A stretch of 64,000 nucleotides of DNA from Aptenodytes patagonicus (Eukaryota > Chordata > Aves > Sphenisciformes > Spheniscidae): assembly GCF_965638725.1 (NCBI RefSeq), contig NC_134982.1:4522126-4586125 (forward strand), given 5' to 3'. Under the pieces are notes generated by a model. It saw nothing but the letters and a program-made list of their open reading frames with translations, did no database searches and was not told the origin of the DNA. This document shows positions 12,201 to 27,200 of the stretch, piece after piece; within the stretch, counting starts at the first letter, position 1, and the number at the start of each line of letters is the position of its first letter. Both the position numbers and the translations under genes were made by a program.

Positions 12201-15200
12201 TGGTGAATTATAGGTGTCCCGTTTACCAGCCAAAAGGTGGCCATTACCCTCGCTGATTAGTACAGAGACAATTAAATCCTAATTCATGTAATACCCAGTA
12301 GCAGCTTGCTTCAGTCTCTAACTTTGTTCTGTGGGGATCTAGGCCTACTTCTGTCCATGCAAACAGCTCTTTTTGAATATTTGGCTGAATATCTAGGCTG
12401 ACTCCGCTTTCTGCACTTTACACAGATCTGTTGCCTCTGTATGACAAAGTAATGGTTGAGTTTTGCCAACGCCCAGCATTCAACAGCTGTGAATCAAAGC
12501 CCTTTCATCCAAAGTGGTTTAAACCCTGTGGCATTTCTTTCAAAAACATCTCTGTTATAATCTGCCATCAACATGTTTTATGTCGTTTTGAAAAAATTAG
12601 CTGCATGCCCTCTACATGTATGGGCAGGTACAAAGTTCAGTCTTATCTATGTTTGTAGACAGCCAAATCCAGAAGCCAGTCTTCTTGTTGTGAGTGGGGC
12701 TACACCCATGTCCCCCACAACCCCAGCTGTGAGCGATCACATCCGTGACCGCTGACCTCTGTGGCCAGTGTTGCAGACCTCCTGGTAATTGTCTTTTATT
12801 TTTGACCTCATTGGAGCTTCCTGATCGTTCTTACACTTGCTGAATTTGGTTCAGACATAATCGCTGTGTAAAGCTTTGTATTTTCTTACTTTTGCTGTGC
12901 CTCATTCTTACCCTTGATTGCTTTTTAATTTCATTTCTCATTTTTTAATTCAAGTGTATTCATTGCTCAGCAGTCCATGCCTCCCTCAGGCAAACTGCGG
13001 ACTTAACCTCTCATTTCTTTGAGGCATCCTTGGCCTCCCGTTGCTTGCATCCATTTTGCTTTTTCATCAGCCCCACAGATAGTCACTGTCCTTCCATGTC
13101 CTCTTTATTTAGTTAGTTTTACGCTTTAGTTCTCATGATGAAAACCTTAAAAGCAATCTCTGTCACTGATGGTTTCATCTCACTTTCCATAAGAACAAAT
13201 ATAACCAAGGCTAGGCTTTTCACAGTCCCAGCTGAAAATCTTGGGCAGTCAACAGTTTGGAGGGCTTGCACAAATGGTAGGAGGAGATTGCGCCCTCCAC
13301 TTCTATGCGTGGAGAGAGGGAATATTGCCTACTCCCGTGGCTGATACTGCATACAGAGACATTGACTCTAAATGGCATTTTGCTCATTGTCTTCAGCATG
13401 AGTCCTCGGTGCAATTGGGACTCTGTGTGTATGATTACACAGAAGAATATAGTGCAGTGTAGGGACACTTGACCTGGTGCTAAATATATTAGTTTTGGAA
13501 ACATGAGATGCAAAGCAATTAGCTCACTCAGATCTCTAATGCTATGATGAGATTGCTTGTGGTACCCATGCTGCGTCAAGTATCTTTGCACTGAGCTACT
13601 GTCTCAAATGTCAGAATTTGCTGGTATCTTAAAATACTTGGGATTTCCTGTGAGCCTCTGTGCTTGAGGCTTGATTGGCCTTTTTTCTTGAAAAGTTCAC
13701 AACCTGCCTCAATGTCAATTCATTCTGTTGTGGGCCTTGTGCTGCGCCTAATTATTACAAATAATAATATTTTAATTATGAATAATTATTACAAATAGAA
13801 TTGATACAGATTATCTATTACTCCTTGGATGTTTATCTTCCAGCCACAGATGAGAAAAGGAAAGATTGTATTGTTTTGAAAGGCATCCTTTGATGACCTT
13901 GATGTCCTAGTCAACACTTTGTCCCGTTTAAGCAGACTAGTTGAATGTTGGTGTTGAGTCTATTTTATCTTTCTTGGGAAGTGATTTTAGATCAGGTTTT
14001 TTAGACGTTGCATGTGAATATCTGATACAAGGTTTAACCCAAATGTGAAATGTGCTACATGAAACAAAACCTTTTTTCTGTATAATAGTGGTTATAATCC
14101 AGAAGCTTCCCACCCATGTTTCCAATTTTGCTCTTTGTGCTAGTCAAAATATACTCCTCCACCACTTTATTACTACAATTTCCCTTTAATGTGTAGAGCC
14201 AAGCTTGTCCCTGCTATAATACTGTATGGCCAAGCGTGTGGTGTAACCAGACGTGCCCATTTCCCACATCCTCCATCCATATTTTGCTTTTCCTGGGACC
14301 CATATTATTTCATTTCTTCCTTTTGTTGTGAATATACCATTCCTGCTCTCCCACATACTTTCATACATTTTCAAAGCCTTTTCTAAGGGTTTTCTCCCAA
14401 TAAGATAGCAAGCAATCAGCTCAGCAGTCACCCACTGTCAGTCAACTTGCAAAGCCATAGGTCATTAGGGCAAAGATTGGTCTCTTAATGCAATGAGCAG
14501 AAGTAGGTATGTGTATGTATCCAGACTAAAACTTGCATTTTGCTAATTTTACTGGAGAAATAAGTATTTTTCTAAACTGGACTGGTCAGATTCAGCTCTG
14601 CTTCCACTGAATGCAAACCTGAGTTTTAGTATGGACTCACATAAGAAGGAGAGCATCCTGCTCAAGTACACGACTTGGCCCCAGAAATGTTTTATTTCTT
14701 TGTGCTGTACCTGGTAGGGTTATGCCCATGGACTCTCCACTGAAAGAGGCCGATGCACGTGTGGTATTTTTCTGGCATTATAGCACAGGTGAATTGGACC
14801 TGGACTGCTACAGGCAGATTTACGTTTCTTTCTTTCATCTGTGCTGTGTCTTTCTAGATTGCTGTGCCTTGAATATTTATTTCAAAATGGATTGGAGTGT
14901 TTGAGGTGATATTAAATTATTCAAGTAAGCATTTGCCTTTCTCTTGTCATCTAACTTCATTGTCTTCAGGGACTGAGTCTGTCCCTTTTGTCAGGAAAGG
15001 GGAGTTTTTGGACACAGAAGCTAGTCTGTCTTGACTCTGCTGGGTTGGGTTTGATCTCAGCATCTCATTGTTACCTAGGGGATGCTTTACCCCTTTCAAG
15101 CCCCTCTGATGTCTTTTCAAGTGCAGTGTAAATAAACTTGCTGTTTCTGGCCTGCATGAAAAAAACCTGGATCCTTGTTTTTTCTCCAAAACTCCTCTTA

Positions 15201-18200
15201 TTGTTATCTCTGTGGGCTCCTATGCTTGTCTTCATTTGTGCAGCAGTCTGTCACATGGGAGACTTCCTGATATTCCCCTTTCTTACCCAACCGCCTCTTA
15301 CTCTCTGATCCAGTTTAGTGAGTGCTTTCAATCACTCTCATCTGCAGGTCATTCATGCATACCACTGTTTTTGTTTTATTTTCCATACACCCTGTGGACA
15401 CAGTGAGTCGTATTTGCCTTATTTTGCAGAAAGAAGGAACTTCAGCAAGATTAACCATCTGACTTCCCTATACCTCTGTGGCATCCCTGTTAGTAGGCTA
15501 GGGGCATCACTTTCCATTTTCAAAGAGAGTAGCGTGATCATTTAACACTGAAGTCTTAGTTCCTCCTCTCAAGGGCACAAGAATTATGAAACAGGGAAAC
15601 TGAGGTACAGTGAAAGTAAGTGATTTTCCACTGACTTTGGGAAGCCTATACATAGCCTGGACTGTCTGTTTGTCAGGGCAGGGACTGTATATGGCTTCTG
15701 TGTTTGGGTAGTTTGTAACAGTGTAGTGCAGCACCATGACCAGGCCTGTAGAAATATGATTATAAAATTTTTAATGATGTATACAGAATTAATGTATATA
15801 CTATTAGCTTATAACTTAAACAGGAGCTGGAGTCACAAAAGCTGGGCTTGCTGTCACCTCCTAATGGCCTCTTTGCTAGGGAGAATCCATATAGAGAAGG
15901 AATATGAGAACTGCTAGAAAGAAAGAGCAGGAAAAGTGAAGACAAATAAGAGAGGGACCTCAGAAAGAAAATGAAGTAATTTGCCTTGCTCTTGGGGACA
16001 TTTGTATCTTCCTTTCGCGCCTTCAAAGAAGGAGTCTACAGACTCCTCTGCTTCCCCTTGCTTGACCATCTGTGGTAGGCCAGCAAGCTGAGTCAGATTT
16101 TGGCTTAGCTTCACCAATATAAAATGACATTGGTTTCTGTCTGTTTTTGCTTGCTTTTGGGTTTAGTCTGCCTCTGGTAGATGCAGGATGGGGGTAGTGG
16201 TAGCTGTCACCTTGAAAGATGAGTGGAAATAGCCTACTGGCTGCGATTAAATGAGATGAGCTGGTGTTTTTTGGGGAATGGGTTGGCACTGGAGTGGCAG
16301 GTGCTCTTCCATGCCCTCTGCTCGCACCACCTGCATGATGTCCCTGTTGCCACTCAGTCCTTGTTACCCGTAGGTGCTGATCACTCTGTTACTCAGCCAC
16401 TTGCAGCAAACTGCTCTTATGCCTTGAAAGCATGTAGATCTCTCCTGAAAAAATTCTGCTGCGTTCATGGTCATGGCCTGCTCTCTGGTTAGAGCCCAGA
16501 CAGGACCGCCAGCTGTGCTTAAAGTCTTTTGGGTCTTCTCCATTTATTAGCAGTAGAATAGCTCCCTTTTAAAAGCCTTGCCTTCTTGTCTGAGCTGAAT
16601 TTTCACCTTGCCTTCGCACTTTAGAAAGGTAATGAGACACCCCTGAGGTGGGATCTCAGTGTGACGGCAGCACAGATACGAAGCTTCTTGCTGGAATCTA
16701 TCCACTTGTTCATTCTCACCTTATCGTTCAAAAACCTCATAATTGTTTGGCATCCTCTGCTATTAAAACTTCTGCTTGTGCAGGAGTTGTTTCTTGTTTG
16801 GATTGCGGCAACAGGCTTTTTGCTTTGCTTCCTGCTGCTTCTTGACAGCCGGTCTTGACAAACCCTTCAGAATTGCTGCTGCTTTGTTAATTTTCTGGTT
16901 TTTTCACCCCCTCCTGCTATTCTTACATTACGCCGGTGTTTATTTGACCACATACTGATTCAACATTTACAGTTACCAATTAGGATCAAAATATGCTTTG
17001 ACACTTACCTGAAGCTCAAGGTCTTTATTGCTGAGACATCCAACTTAATGGAGTTTTTCTAACGCAAGGCACAACATTGCTCATACTCTTATTTGTTAGG
17101 GGTAAGTCCCGTGATTAATGACGTCCATAAACCTTGATGAGAAATTTGCTCACAGTGAATGGGCAAAACATAGCATCTCTGCACTAAGAGTGTTTCTGGT
17201 TATTACATCTTTTATAAAGTCTTCCCTTGTCATCATCAGCACCACACACTGGGGAAACGTACTAATTTTAGAAGGAAATAACATTAGGGCAAATTGAGCA
17301 AATGGTGGAGTTCCACCATTGGTAATCATGGATAATGATCCCAGGCCTAAAATTAGCTTTTCTTTTTCTTTAAACCCTTTGACATGAACTGTCTAAATTA
17401 CATAGGAGACCTCTATGTCTAAGTCATTTCCTCTGCTTTCCTTCCCTTCTTTTAATCTTTCCTTACCCTCTTTGTTCTGCTGCTTTTCCTCTTCCTTTTC
17501 TGTGTTCCCATCCTGCAGGTGCTTTTCTATTGCAATTCTGATTCACAGAAGCTTAATTTACCTCTTCTTTGTTTACCTGTTAAAAGGTAGTTAGTGCTGA
17601 GAGGGAACGTGTTAGAATTTGACTACCTTAATATGCCAAAGAAATGTACTGATGGAGCCGTTCATGTCTCTGTTCTATTTTCTCAGGCTGTTTGCAAATT
17701 TGGCCAGACAGCTTGTGTGAACACTTACGACTCACAACTGAGAGGATTAGAAAATTTTGTATTTTTAAAATTGAAATCTCCCAACTCAAGGTTGATTGCA
17801 ATCAATGGTAGAACTCTCAGTAATCTTGTTAGGAACAGAATTAATTCAGGTCAGTGTTTTTAAATGTCTCGTCCTTGATTTCTACTCAGTCCTAATGCTA
17901 CAAACCATTATTCATGGGAGTTGTTCTTACTAGGAGGAGGAGGTTTATTGTACCATCACTCCAGAAAATGCAGTGCAGCAGCTTGGTCTCAGTCTTGCAG
18001 ATTCACAGTGAGACACACAGTCCTACGAGTTGTGTAATGTTTCTTCAGTGGTGTGTTTTGTGTATATCTAAGTCTATGTGTTGTTAACCTCTTGAGTACC
18101 TGTTCGTTGGAAGAAGAGCGCTGTGTGGTCCCCTTTTCCTGTCTGGTTCAGGGTCGGGCACTTAGCTTGCTCCTGACCCTAAGCTCAGCTCACAACTTTG

Positions 18201-21200
18201 TACTTCGTCCTTACCATGCAGAAGTGTCACACCCAGACCCTTGCCTGCCCTTGTTAGATATTTTTGTACCTCAATTAGATCCCCCTTTCTGCCATTTCAA
18301 AGCTAAGTATTTTAAGCTGTTCATCATAAGACATATCTACCATTCCTCAGTGTTAGTCTTCCTGATCTCCTCTTGGATCTTACCCAAAATGTGCATGTCC
18401 TCCTTTAAACTTGGTGCCTCAGCTGCAGGACACGCTGTTCCCCAAAAAAGGCTTGATGAGAGGAAGGCATTAAGAAGTGGTTCTATAATTTCTTTTGCTT
18501 TATGGACAGATTCCCCCCCTCCGCCTTTGAGCGTTTACTTAGCTTTCCTTCCAGCTGTTACATGTGGAGTGAAGATGTACAAAGGGAAAGGACTTTACTG
18601 AATGTTTTAATTCTTCATTTCATCTGCCTGAATATTGGCTATGCTTTAGGAGAGTTTACCTCTGAAGGACACACCAACACCAGCTGTTTATCTAGATTAA
18701 TGCTCTCTGTTTCAGTTTGCAAGTAAATATCTACGCCCAAAATATCTAATTTAAATCCAATTAAAAAGTACAATTCCAACTTGGTTTTCGCACACTTCTA
18801 CTCTCTCTCCCCATGTGTCATTTAGTGCTGCCCTTAGCAATTAAAACATATTTTTAAGGTCATATATTTAGATGCAGTTGACAAAGACATACACATTCAA
18901 AAGAAACATGTTTCCATACCAGTTACAGTGTGGCAAAAAAAATGTGTTAGACTGTGGTACATGGGAGAGAATCACAAGTGTTTATTTCAACAAGCCTAAA
19001 AGTGAAGGTGTCTTAGTAAAAGTGAGAATTTTCTCATATTTTCTTCACACCAATATTCTACTCGGAAGTCGTACCTTGGGCAGCCTCAGCTGATTGAAAA
19101 CTGTCAGAGCAGCATAGAAGGTATGGGACTCCCTGACAAGCCATAGCACTGCATTACCCTATAGCCATGATAGCATAACCTATACACCCTTTGATGTGAT
19201 TCTCCAAATTGATCATCAAAGTAGCTCTCTCCAAGCTGAATGTAAGATGTAAGTGTGCGATATCACCTCATTTTGCTTATGGCAATCAGGATGGTCTCTT
19301 CCACTTGTTCTGATTTTTTGGAAAACAGGAGAATCGCATCGATGTATTTAATTAAGAAGTAATCAGAACGGGTCTCCTATGAGCAAAAATTTGGCTTCTA
19401 TATTTGAAATGTTCCCATTTTTATACTTAAAAAGTTTTTCTTTGAAAAAGCAAAATTTGTCCACTGGAGAACATGCAAGAAATGAAAATGCATTTGAGAG
19501 ATTCAGAGGAAGCTTTTTCAATATTTTCATAGTGCTTTTCTCCCACCTTTTGTGGTGGGAGGCAGCTTGGGAGGGGAGGGGGCAGTTTAGGAGGCTAGCT
19601 CTTTCCTCAGTTCAGAGTGTTGAAATGGCTCCCTACCTTCTTCAGAATTCCTTCTCCCTCAAAATGCCTTTACCAAAAAGTCTGTTTTCAATTAAAAAAA
19701 CCCCAGCAAACAGAAAGATTAAAAGGCGCAAGACATACAAGAATAGGCTTCTTAAATTCTTTCAAAATATCTTGGGTTTAGGTCAGAAAAAACGTTTGTG
19801 GTGACATGCACTGCACTTCGCTCGGGTGGTGGGATCCTTCTGTCATGCGTGCCCACACTACAAGCAACTCCGGGCTCCCTGTACTGCTGATGGGGGAAGA
19901 GTTTGGGGGATGGATCAGTTCACCCTAGGGTGAAGGCCAGCCTTTGATCAGGTGAATCGTTCCCTAAACTAGCTGTACTAAGCCAATCTCTATTGATTTT
20001 TAAGAACGAAGACAATTAGCTCATGTGGAAATGTCTGCACTGCAGATACTTGAAGTGAGTTAGACAAGGTTGTCTTAAAACAACTATGACAACAAGAAGT
20101 TATGTGCACACATTTCCACAATGCAGAACAAATAAACTCCTACTATAGGTCTTTGGAGCTGTTTAGAGCTACTCCCCTTCTCTGCTGCAGGAAGCAAAGA
20201 GGCCTTATTTTAACGCCCCGTGTTGTTCCTTCTTAATTTCCTATGCTTATTACTGCTGCCAATTAGACTAGAGGATGGATGTGGTCTGAGAGATTCTCCA
20301 GTCCTTGTCATAAGTCTGTTGACCAAGAAAACTAGCGGGGTCCTGGATGCCCTTTCTTTCGGGCAAAGCAGGCTGGCAGATTGCTTGCTGGCTGTCCCCG
20401 CACAGCCCAGGCGGGAAGTTAACTTTCAGTATTGGCAGCACCAAATGTTCACAACTCAGCTGCCAGGTTCTGAAATCATGAAATTGGGTTAAAATGGAGA
20501 AGATTAAAAATAACAATCTGCGAGATTCTTTTTCGTTGACTTCTGAGCTAAGGGAAGGATCTGACTTGTGTTGTGAAATGTTTCTTCAGACCCAGCTTTT
20601 TTAAATACATGTGAGATTTCTACCCAGCTATAGGTGGAGTTTCCAGAAGACTGCAGGCATCATGGGTCTTGGAATGAATTTGTGAAAGTTTGGAAAACAG
20701 GGAGTTGTGATGATTGTGATATGCTTTGGCTTAAAAAATGTCGTCTTCTCAAATAGGGAAAAGAAGCAATATAGTGTGACTTCTCTAAGTCATGAAATGA
20801 CAAATCCTTTGCTAGCATGGCCAACAAATCAGACGAAGGACCCAATGCCCACCACATTTAACAACTACTGTAGATGTAAAATTGAAGTTTGGAGGGTTTA
20901 CTTCTTCGGCCCTGCAGTTTTCCACATGAGTCTCCAGCTTTTTGCACTTGCGTCTCTGGGAATGAAATTTCCACCTTGCTCCACACATATGTATGTTGTT
21001 TGTGGCCTTCCAATTTGGTTGGGGAGTCTGGTGTTGTTTTCAGCCAAGGACTTGAAGAGTCATGGGAAGTGAAAATTAATTGTTTCCACTAGTAAGATGA
21101 TGTCTTGTGGTTCTTCGTATCTTTTTATTGTTTTTGATGAATGTGTCATAGTCACATTTCTGTGTTAAGAAAAAGGACATGAGAACTCATGCTGATAGAC

Positions 21201-24200
21201 TTAACCTAATACATGATATCAAATATCAACTGCCTCGTTTTTTTGCTAGAGGGCTGCAGTTTAGCTGGCAGAATGGAGAGGAATTGGCAAATTGGACCGG
21301 CACCTTTAATTTCACGGATGGCGGAGCAGTGAAGAGTGGCAGTGACACAGGCATCAGGTACCAACACCCGAGGGAATGACTACAGAGATCTCTCTCTCTT
21401 TGTATGAACCACAAATGTGAGCACAGGCTGTATGAAAAATGAGATTTGCAGTTTGCTTTGGCTGCTCGGTACTGCTCCCCATGGCACAGAAGATGCCAGG
21501 GATGCCCAAGTGCTGTGCTGTTTTACCCCTTCAAGGCCTTGGGGCCATTTTGGAATATGCCATAAGCATCCATGCAGTACACAGGAGGATGACTTCTGTG
21601 TCCTGGCCTCTCCTGTTTCCATTCTCCCACCAATGCTATCTGTCAATATGTGGCAGTGCGGGAGAGTGGGACTTGGGTGGGCAATGTCCCAACATGACAG
21701 TATTGATGCATGCAAAGCACACTGGAGAATCTGGCCCAAGGCTTTCTTTATAATAGAATATGTATTCTAAGAAAACACAGTTTAATTTGAAATCTTTCCA
21801 GGGCCTAGTCGGGGAAAAGTATTTCCCTCATTTACACTATTTTGAAAATGTAAGAAGCACTGATGTGCCACTGCACATTTTGTACTTATTAATTTGTAGT
21901 AGGATCCTTTTGACTGACATGTATCTGAAGGGTCATGACGAGCCATGTGCGTAGTCAGGAAACTGGCTGCAGTCGTGCCTAAAGAGCTCCGTGGCTATTG
22001 CAGGCCATCTGCATAAATCCGGGTACAGGCATAGGGCGAATATGTGGGGTATCTTCCTGGAACCTCAGCTGCAGTGGTTAAAAATCCTGAGTCATGTGTA
22101 GTATCAAGTTCAATAAGTAGCAGGGTAATCTTAGGAAGACTGTAGGTTAAATTAAGACAATTAAAAGAAGCTTACATTTAATAGCTACGTATAAATAAAA
22201 CTCTCTTCGGATAAATTACATATTTTGTTTAAACTATCATCACAGTATATTTTGGTAACCATGCGCCCCTACAGCTGTGGAGCTGATAGCATTTCAAAGG
22301 CAAGCGGAAGTACAGAGTCTGACCTGCCAAAAATCATCCAGTCTCACTGAACCACAGCAATGCTGCAATTACCGTTATGGCTCTTCACTGTAAGGTGATC
22401 CTGTATGAGTGCTACCCGCCGCTCGGCTGGTTTAACTGGTCAAGGTTCTTTATAAAAAGAACCAGCTTAAGCTGCAGTTTTTCGCTCAGAGCAAGGGAAA
22501 AATGGTTCATTCTATGTGTGCATGTATGTATGTATGTATGTGTGTGTGTGTATCTGTCTGTCTGTCTATCTCTACTTTTGTTGCCTTTTTTGTGTATGCA
22601 TCTATAGTCTGTACATGCAAAGTCTTCAGTTTAGGCACTTGGCATATAAAAGAACTGAATGTGGCACAAAGACAGATATCTTCTTGAAGACATGAGGGAA
22701 TTAATAAATATAGATTTCCCCCTCTAGGCACCCTTGACAGAGACAATTGAACCATCATTGATTGCAGGACGGGGAACCAAAACCCTTGACTGCAAAATAC
22801 ATACTAGTTGTGAAGCACTGAACGACAGTACTATTCTCAATCTGTTTAGCCCCTTCAAAGATAACGAGGTTCAGGATGATGCAAGTGTTTTTTATACAAA
22901 CAGGCTCAAACTGCACAAGTTAGGTATAAATTTCAAAGGTTGTAATATCAATAAAAGATGCAAATTTCAAAGTCTGTGTCATGTTAATGAATGTGGAGCT
23001 GAAAGATGAGGATTTTGAGTTAGGGATAAGTCTAGCTGCAACATATATTGCACATAAGTGTGTTATGGACATTATTTATCCATTTGTCTAGTGTCTGAAA
23101 GCTGAGAATACAGCAAAATAAAAAAGAACTGTATAAATGTGGAGGTGAGACTGGAGGTGAGACTGTGTGGTGAATAACTGCAGACCTATGTCATAAATTG
23201 TTCACTGTTTACCTTTGATCACCTTTCTTACTGTGTTATCATTAGACATTATCACCTCCTCGTGAAAGGTTTGGTGTTTAAAGATATTAATTGAAATAAA
23301 TATTAATAGGCTTTTCATTAGCTTATATCATTTATGTATCTATGTGTATATAGATACATGTTTATTCATACATATGTGGTATCAACCCATGTATATTCTA
23401 TAACTACTCTTTATCTTTTAATCATGTAACTTAATACATGGTGTAAAGACGTTGACAACTCATTCTGTAGGAGTGATTTATTAGATGAAAATGAAGGACT
23501 TCCAAAGCAAAGGCACACTGAGAGACTAAGTGCATTAGAATTGCAAGACAGCCAGGCTTCACGAGAGTAGTGGCCATATCAAAACCAATGAACAGTGAAG
23601 ATTAAACATTGCATGGAAAGGATCAGGTAGGACAGAAACGAAGAATGTCATGTTATCTGATTTCAGTAGAAACTGATTCAGACCTTAACTAACGTATGAA
23701 GTTAAAGCATGGCTTGCAATTGGAATGTTTTTTACTGTCCAGGGGAGTTCATTACACAGTTTCGGAAAATGAGCCCTACTCTGATTGCAGACAGCTCCGC
23801 TGTGCTGGTGTAACCAAGCTAACCAAGGCTTTTCATCCCAGTGTGTAAGACACTTCTTCAGATTGCGTAGAACCAGTCCATGGAGATAAAAGCTAATATC
23901 ATGAGCTCGGCTCAGTATGTGGTACAACTGAGAGTGTGGATCATGTTTGTGGCATCTGATATTGCTGTAGGTAGATGCCTGACAGAGATCTCTATTTGCT
24001 GGGGCTTTTTGGGTGCCAAAAGCTTCATTTTGATGCATATTGCATTGCTGCAGGTCTTCTAGGTAGCAAAGAAGTTGTGAATACTTGCAAGGAGCAAAAG
24101 TGAAACACTCAACAACTCCCCAAAGCCAGAGGGATGTGTACTTTCAACTGAAGGAGGATTAGATGGGCTGCAGGCTCTTTGAAACCCTCACTCAGATGCA

Positions 24201-27200
24201 ATGTCAACCAATTGTCAAATACTGGCTTATTTTTGGTTCTTACATATCAGCCATTGCTCAGATTTCTACATTCTGCTTTTTGTCTTGTGCTAAGTATTCT
24301 AAATCTTACAACAACCTTGTGGGGAATTGGTAAAGGGTTCTATCTGATGCTGGTTATGAGAAGTAATATATGAGACGACTTCCTGGAGCCCTGTTTCCTC
24401 TGTTCTCCTTTTAATATGTTTTGCAACTTACTGGGGTTGTGAGTCTTCATGCTTAAAGCATTTTTCATTGCCAAGAAGCTGCCTTAATGACGTGATGATC
24501 TATCTGCCATATTAGCTGGATTATGGTGTTCTCTGCTACCTTCAGTCCATCTGAGCTGAAAATAAGGTTCAAAGTAGGACTTAGGTGGTGAGACCACAGA
24601 AGCCTTTGATGGGCGAGAGGAGACGTGAGCTTTATACTTTTGGGCCTGTCAATTTTTACACTGAATTCTCCAGTATGACAAATCTGGAGCTTTGTCCCCA
24701 GTGGCTACAAAATAGAAAGTATAATCAATTGGATTCCTCAAATACACATTTTACAAGAATGAATGTAAGGGCTTGAGACATCAGAGGTCATTGGCCAGGA
24801 CAGCAGCTGAGGATGTTCCTTAAGTCATAGTGCTGAACTTCTCATACAAAGATACTAAAATCTTGAGAAGCACAAGGAAAAAAAAAAAAAAAAGCCATTG
24901 CTTGCAATGATTGATAAACTAAAATGTGTTTTTGGAGATGTTATCGATGTGTAAGTGTTGTCATGTGTTTTGTTATGCCTCCGAGGTGGTCATATGGTTA
25001 ACAACATCAGCAGCTTATTTCAATCAGAGTGATGGGAATGGGCTTGATTAAAACAGCCAAACAGCAGTTTACTAAAAATTGGAAGAGTTCTGAAATGACA
25101 TGAGTAAAATAGGACTCCCTGCAGCATACCCCACTGCTGCTTGTCAGGAGCGAGTGTTGTTTTGGTACAGTGACTGTGAAAGAAAAGAAACACCAAAGTG
25201 TCCCTGAAACTAGAATTCAATATACTCTCCAATAAATCATTCTGGGGGTGACACGTTGTACAGTGGGAAAACTTCTAAACGAAGGTGCGTGGCAGTCTGT
25301 GTGAGAGAAGACCCAGGAAGCACAGGGGGTAGTGGTGTTGATTCAGAAGTACGGTCTGCAAGGCGGGCTTATCCCAGGTGGGTGAACGAACTGCAGGAGG
25401 TAGCCTGGACTTTGCTGTGTCATTTAAGGCTCTTTCTGCTGTAGCTCCTGCTGTTACACCCACAGCTGTTGCAGTAGAGCTGTATTGGGTAGCATATTAG
25501 ACTGAAATTTTGGAGAGACTTGGCTCCCAAATAAATGGACAGGTGAGAAGGGAACAACGTGGCATTGGCTGGAGTGGATGTTTGGTCAATTCACACTGCT
25601 GATGTGGCACTGGACAGCAGAGCCAAGCAATCCCAAATGGTCTGTGTGTTGAGACATGAAGACAGGAGATCAAAATCAGAATGGCAGTGAGCAGCCAGTG
25701 CCGGTTTGCCAGGAGCTTTCATAGTCGTGATGAAAAACATATCCTCGGGGTATCACAGCTATCATCTTAACTCTACAGATGTGTAAGCTGTCTGTGAAGT
25801 CATGGGACCAGATCAAATAAGGAATCCAGAAAAGGAGCACCTCTGAGATATGACATGCGCTTTTCTAAGGTTACTTGGGAGGTACACAGAGCTATCAATG
25901 AACTGCTTTTGAAGGACAGAAATATAAAAGCCACTCCTCTTCTGTGGAAGATCAAACTTACGAATTTAGGGCTGGTTCGTGGAAGCACTTTTGGTTTTTT
26001 TGAAGTAAAAATCTTTAATTCGGAAGATAGGCAGGGTATCTTAGGAAAGTACCCTTGTCTTGGTGGATGGACGTTTCTGATGCCATCTATTATCAAAACC
26101 CAGAAAAAACTTGTGACACTGTAAGGAGACAAATCTAGCCAAACATTTCGAAATATCCTAGGTGGAAGATCAGGAGGTTCATGAGTTAATATCTTTTAAC
26201 CTCAGTTACATGAATCTCTTGGGAAGCATGAGTCCCTGTACAAGAATTCCAGCTCCTGACTTCTGTTTGTTTATTCTGGTTCTTCTAGAAAGAAAACCAG
26301 CCTTGAACTAAAGATGCCATTTCTATCTTCAGCTTGCAGGCATCGGATACAATTTTTCCTTCCTTGCTATGCTGTATTGAAAAACCTCCTGCTACTAGCA
26401 GTTGCTTCCTTGTGCAGTGTCTCCCTACTCAGTCGCCATATGTTTAGATTAAGCTTCCTACGCCTCTCATACTTTTTGGAACCCAAATCATTTCTGCAGG
26501 TCATTTCGTAACTCTTGCCAGTATCTCAAACCCTCAGACTTGAAATATTAGAATGGGGTGCAGTAATTCAGAAGAGCTGCTACCACATAATGTATACAAA
26601 GATGTATGACCATTTTCTCTTGCTTATATTTTCTTTTTTTTTTATATGACACAGTTTATAATGACACATTTTGTTCCCAGCTACAGCCACATACTGAAAG
26701 TTCATGATCAGTTAGACATCTACTACATCTAGTGGCATTAGATATGAAGGTGGTAAAAGATTTAAACCAGTTAATGCCGGTGACATTGGCATCAGCAGGT
26801 GGTAGCCAGGAGGAATGTGAACCATCTTTTTTTATATTTGTTTTCCCCAAGGAGAAGGTAGTCAAATAGTTTCACCAACCCATATAGGAGAAGACTATTG
26901 CTTCTCCAGCCTCCTCCTTCATGCCCACAGCACCTTCTCTCTCAGTTCAGTCTTTCAAGCACCATCCTGTTGTGGACAAGTCAACTCAGGCTCTCAAATG
27001 GCAGAAACAACACATGCAGCAATGTGATTTTTTGTGCCACAGCCCTAGTGAAGTGTAAATTAATCTAAGGGCATCAAACACTTCTGCTTCACTTGCCAAT
27101 TCTCAGAGCAGGGGTGTCTCATTTAACATCAGTACGTCCACAGGTGTTTTCTTTTGCAAGGTGTAGTATGAAAGGTCATTATGATTTCCACCAACTTCAG

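Larger units (their letters stand above)
6242..21249. other. ST8SIA5 intron 1, 5' part
   Basis: About 15 kb of intron between exon 1 and the cassette exon. It holds the CR1 remnant near 7210, a possible MIR-like scrap near 15588, an old reverse-transcriptase remnant near 16650 and a minus-strand CR1 near 18235. Otherwise I see no coding exon or RNA gene. A 208-codon frame on the minus strand (8633-9259) has no recognisable family features and is treated as chance. Confidence 0.7.

Noticed and set aside
18053..18601. 182-codon plus-strand open frame
   Set aside because: Most of it covers a minus-strand CR1 remnant.
26314..26600. Possible further minus-strand CR1 fragment
   Set aside because: A few phrases resemble CR1 but landmarks are not in a convincing order.
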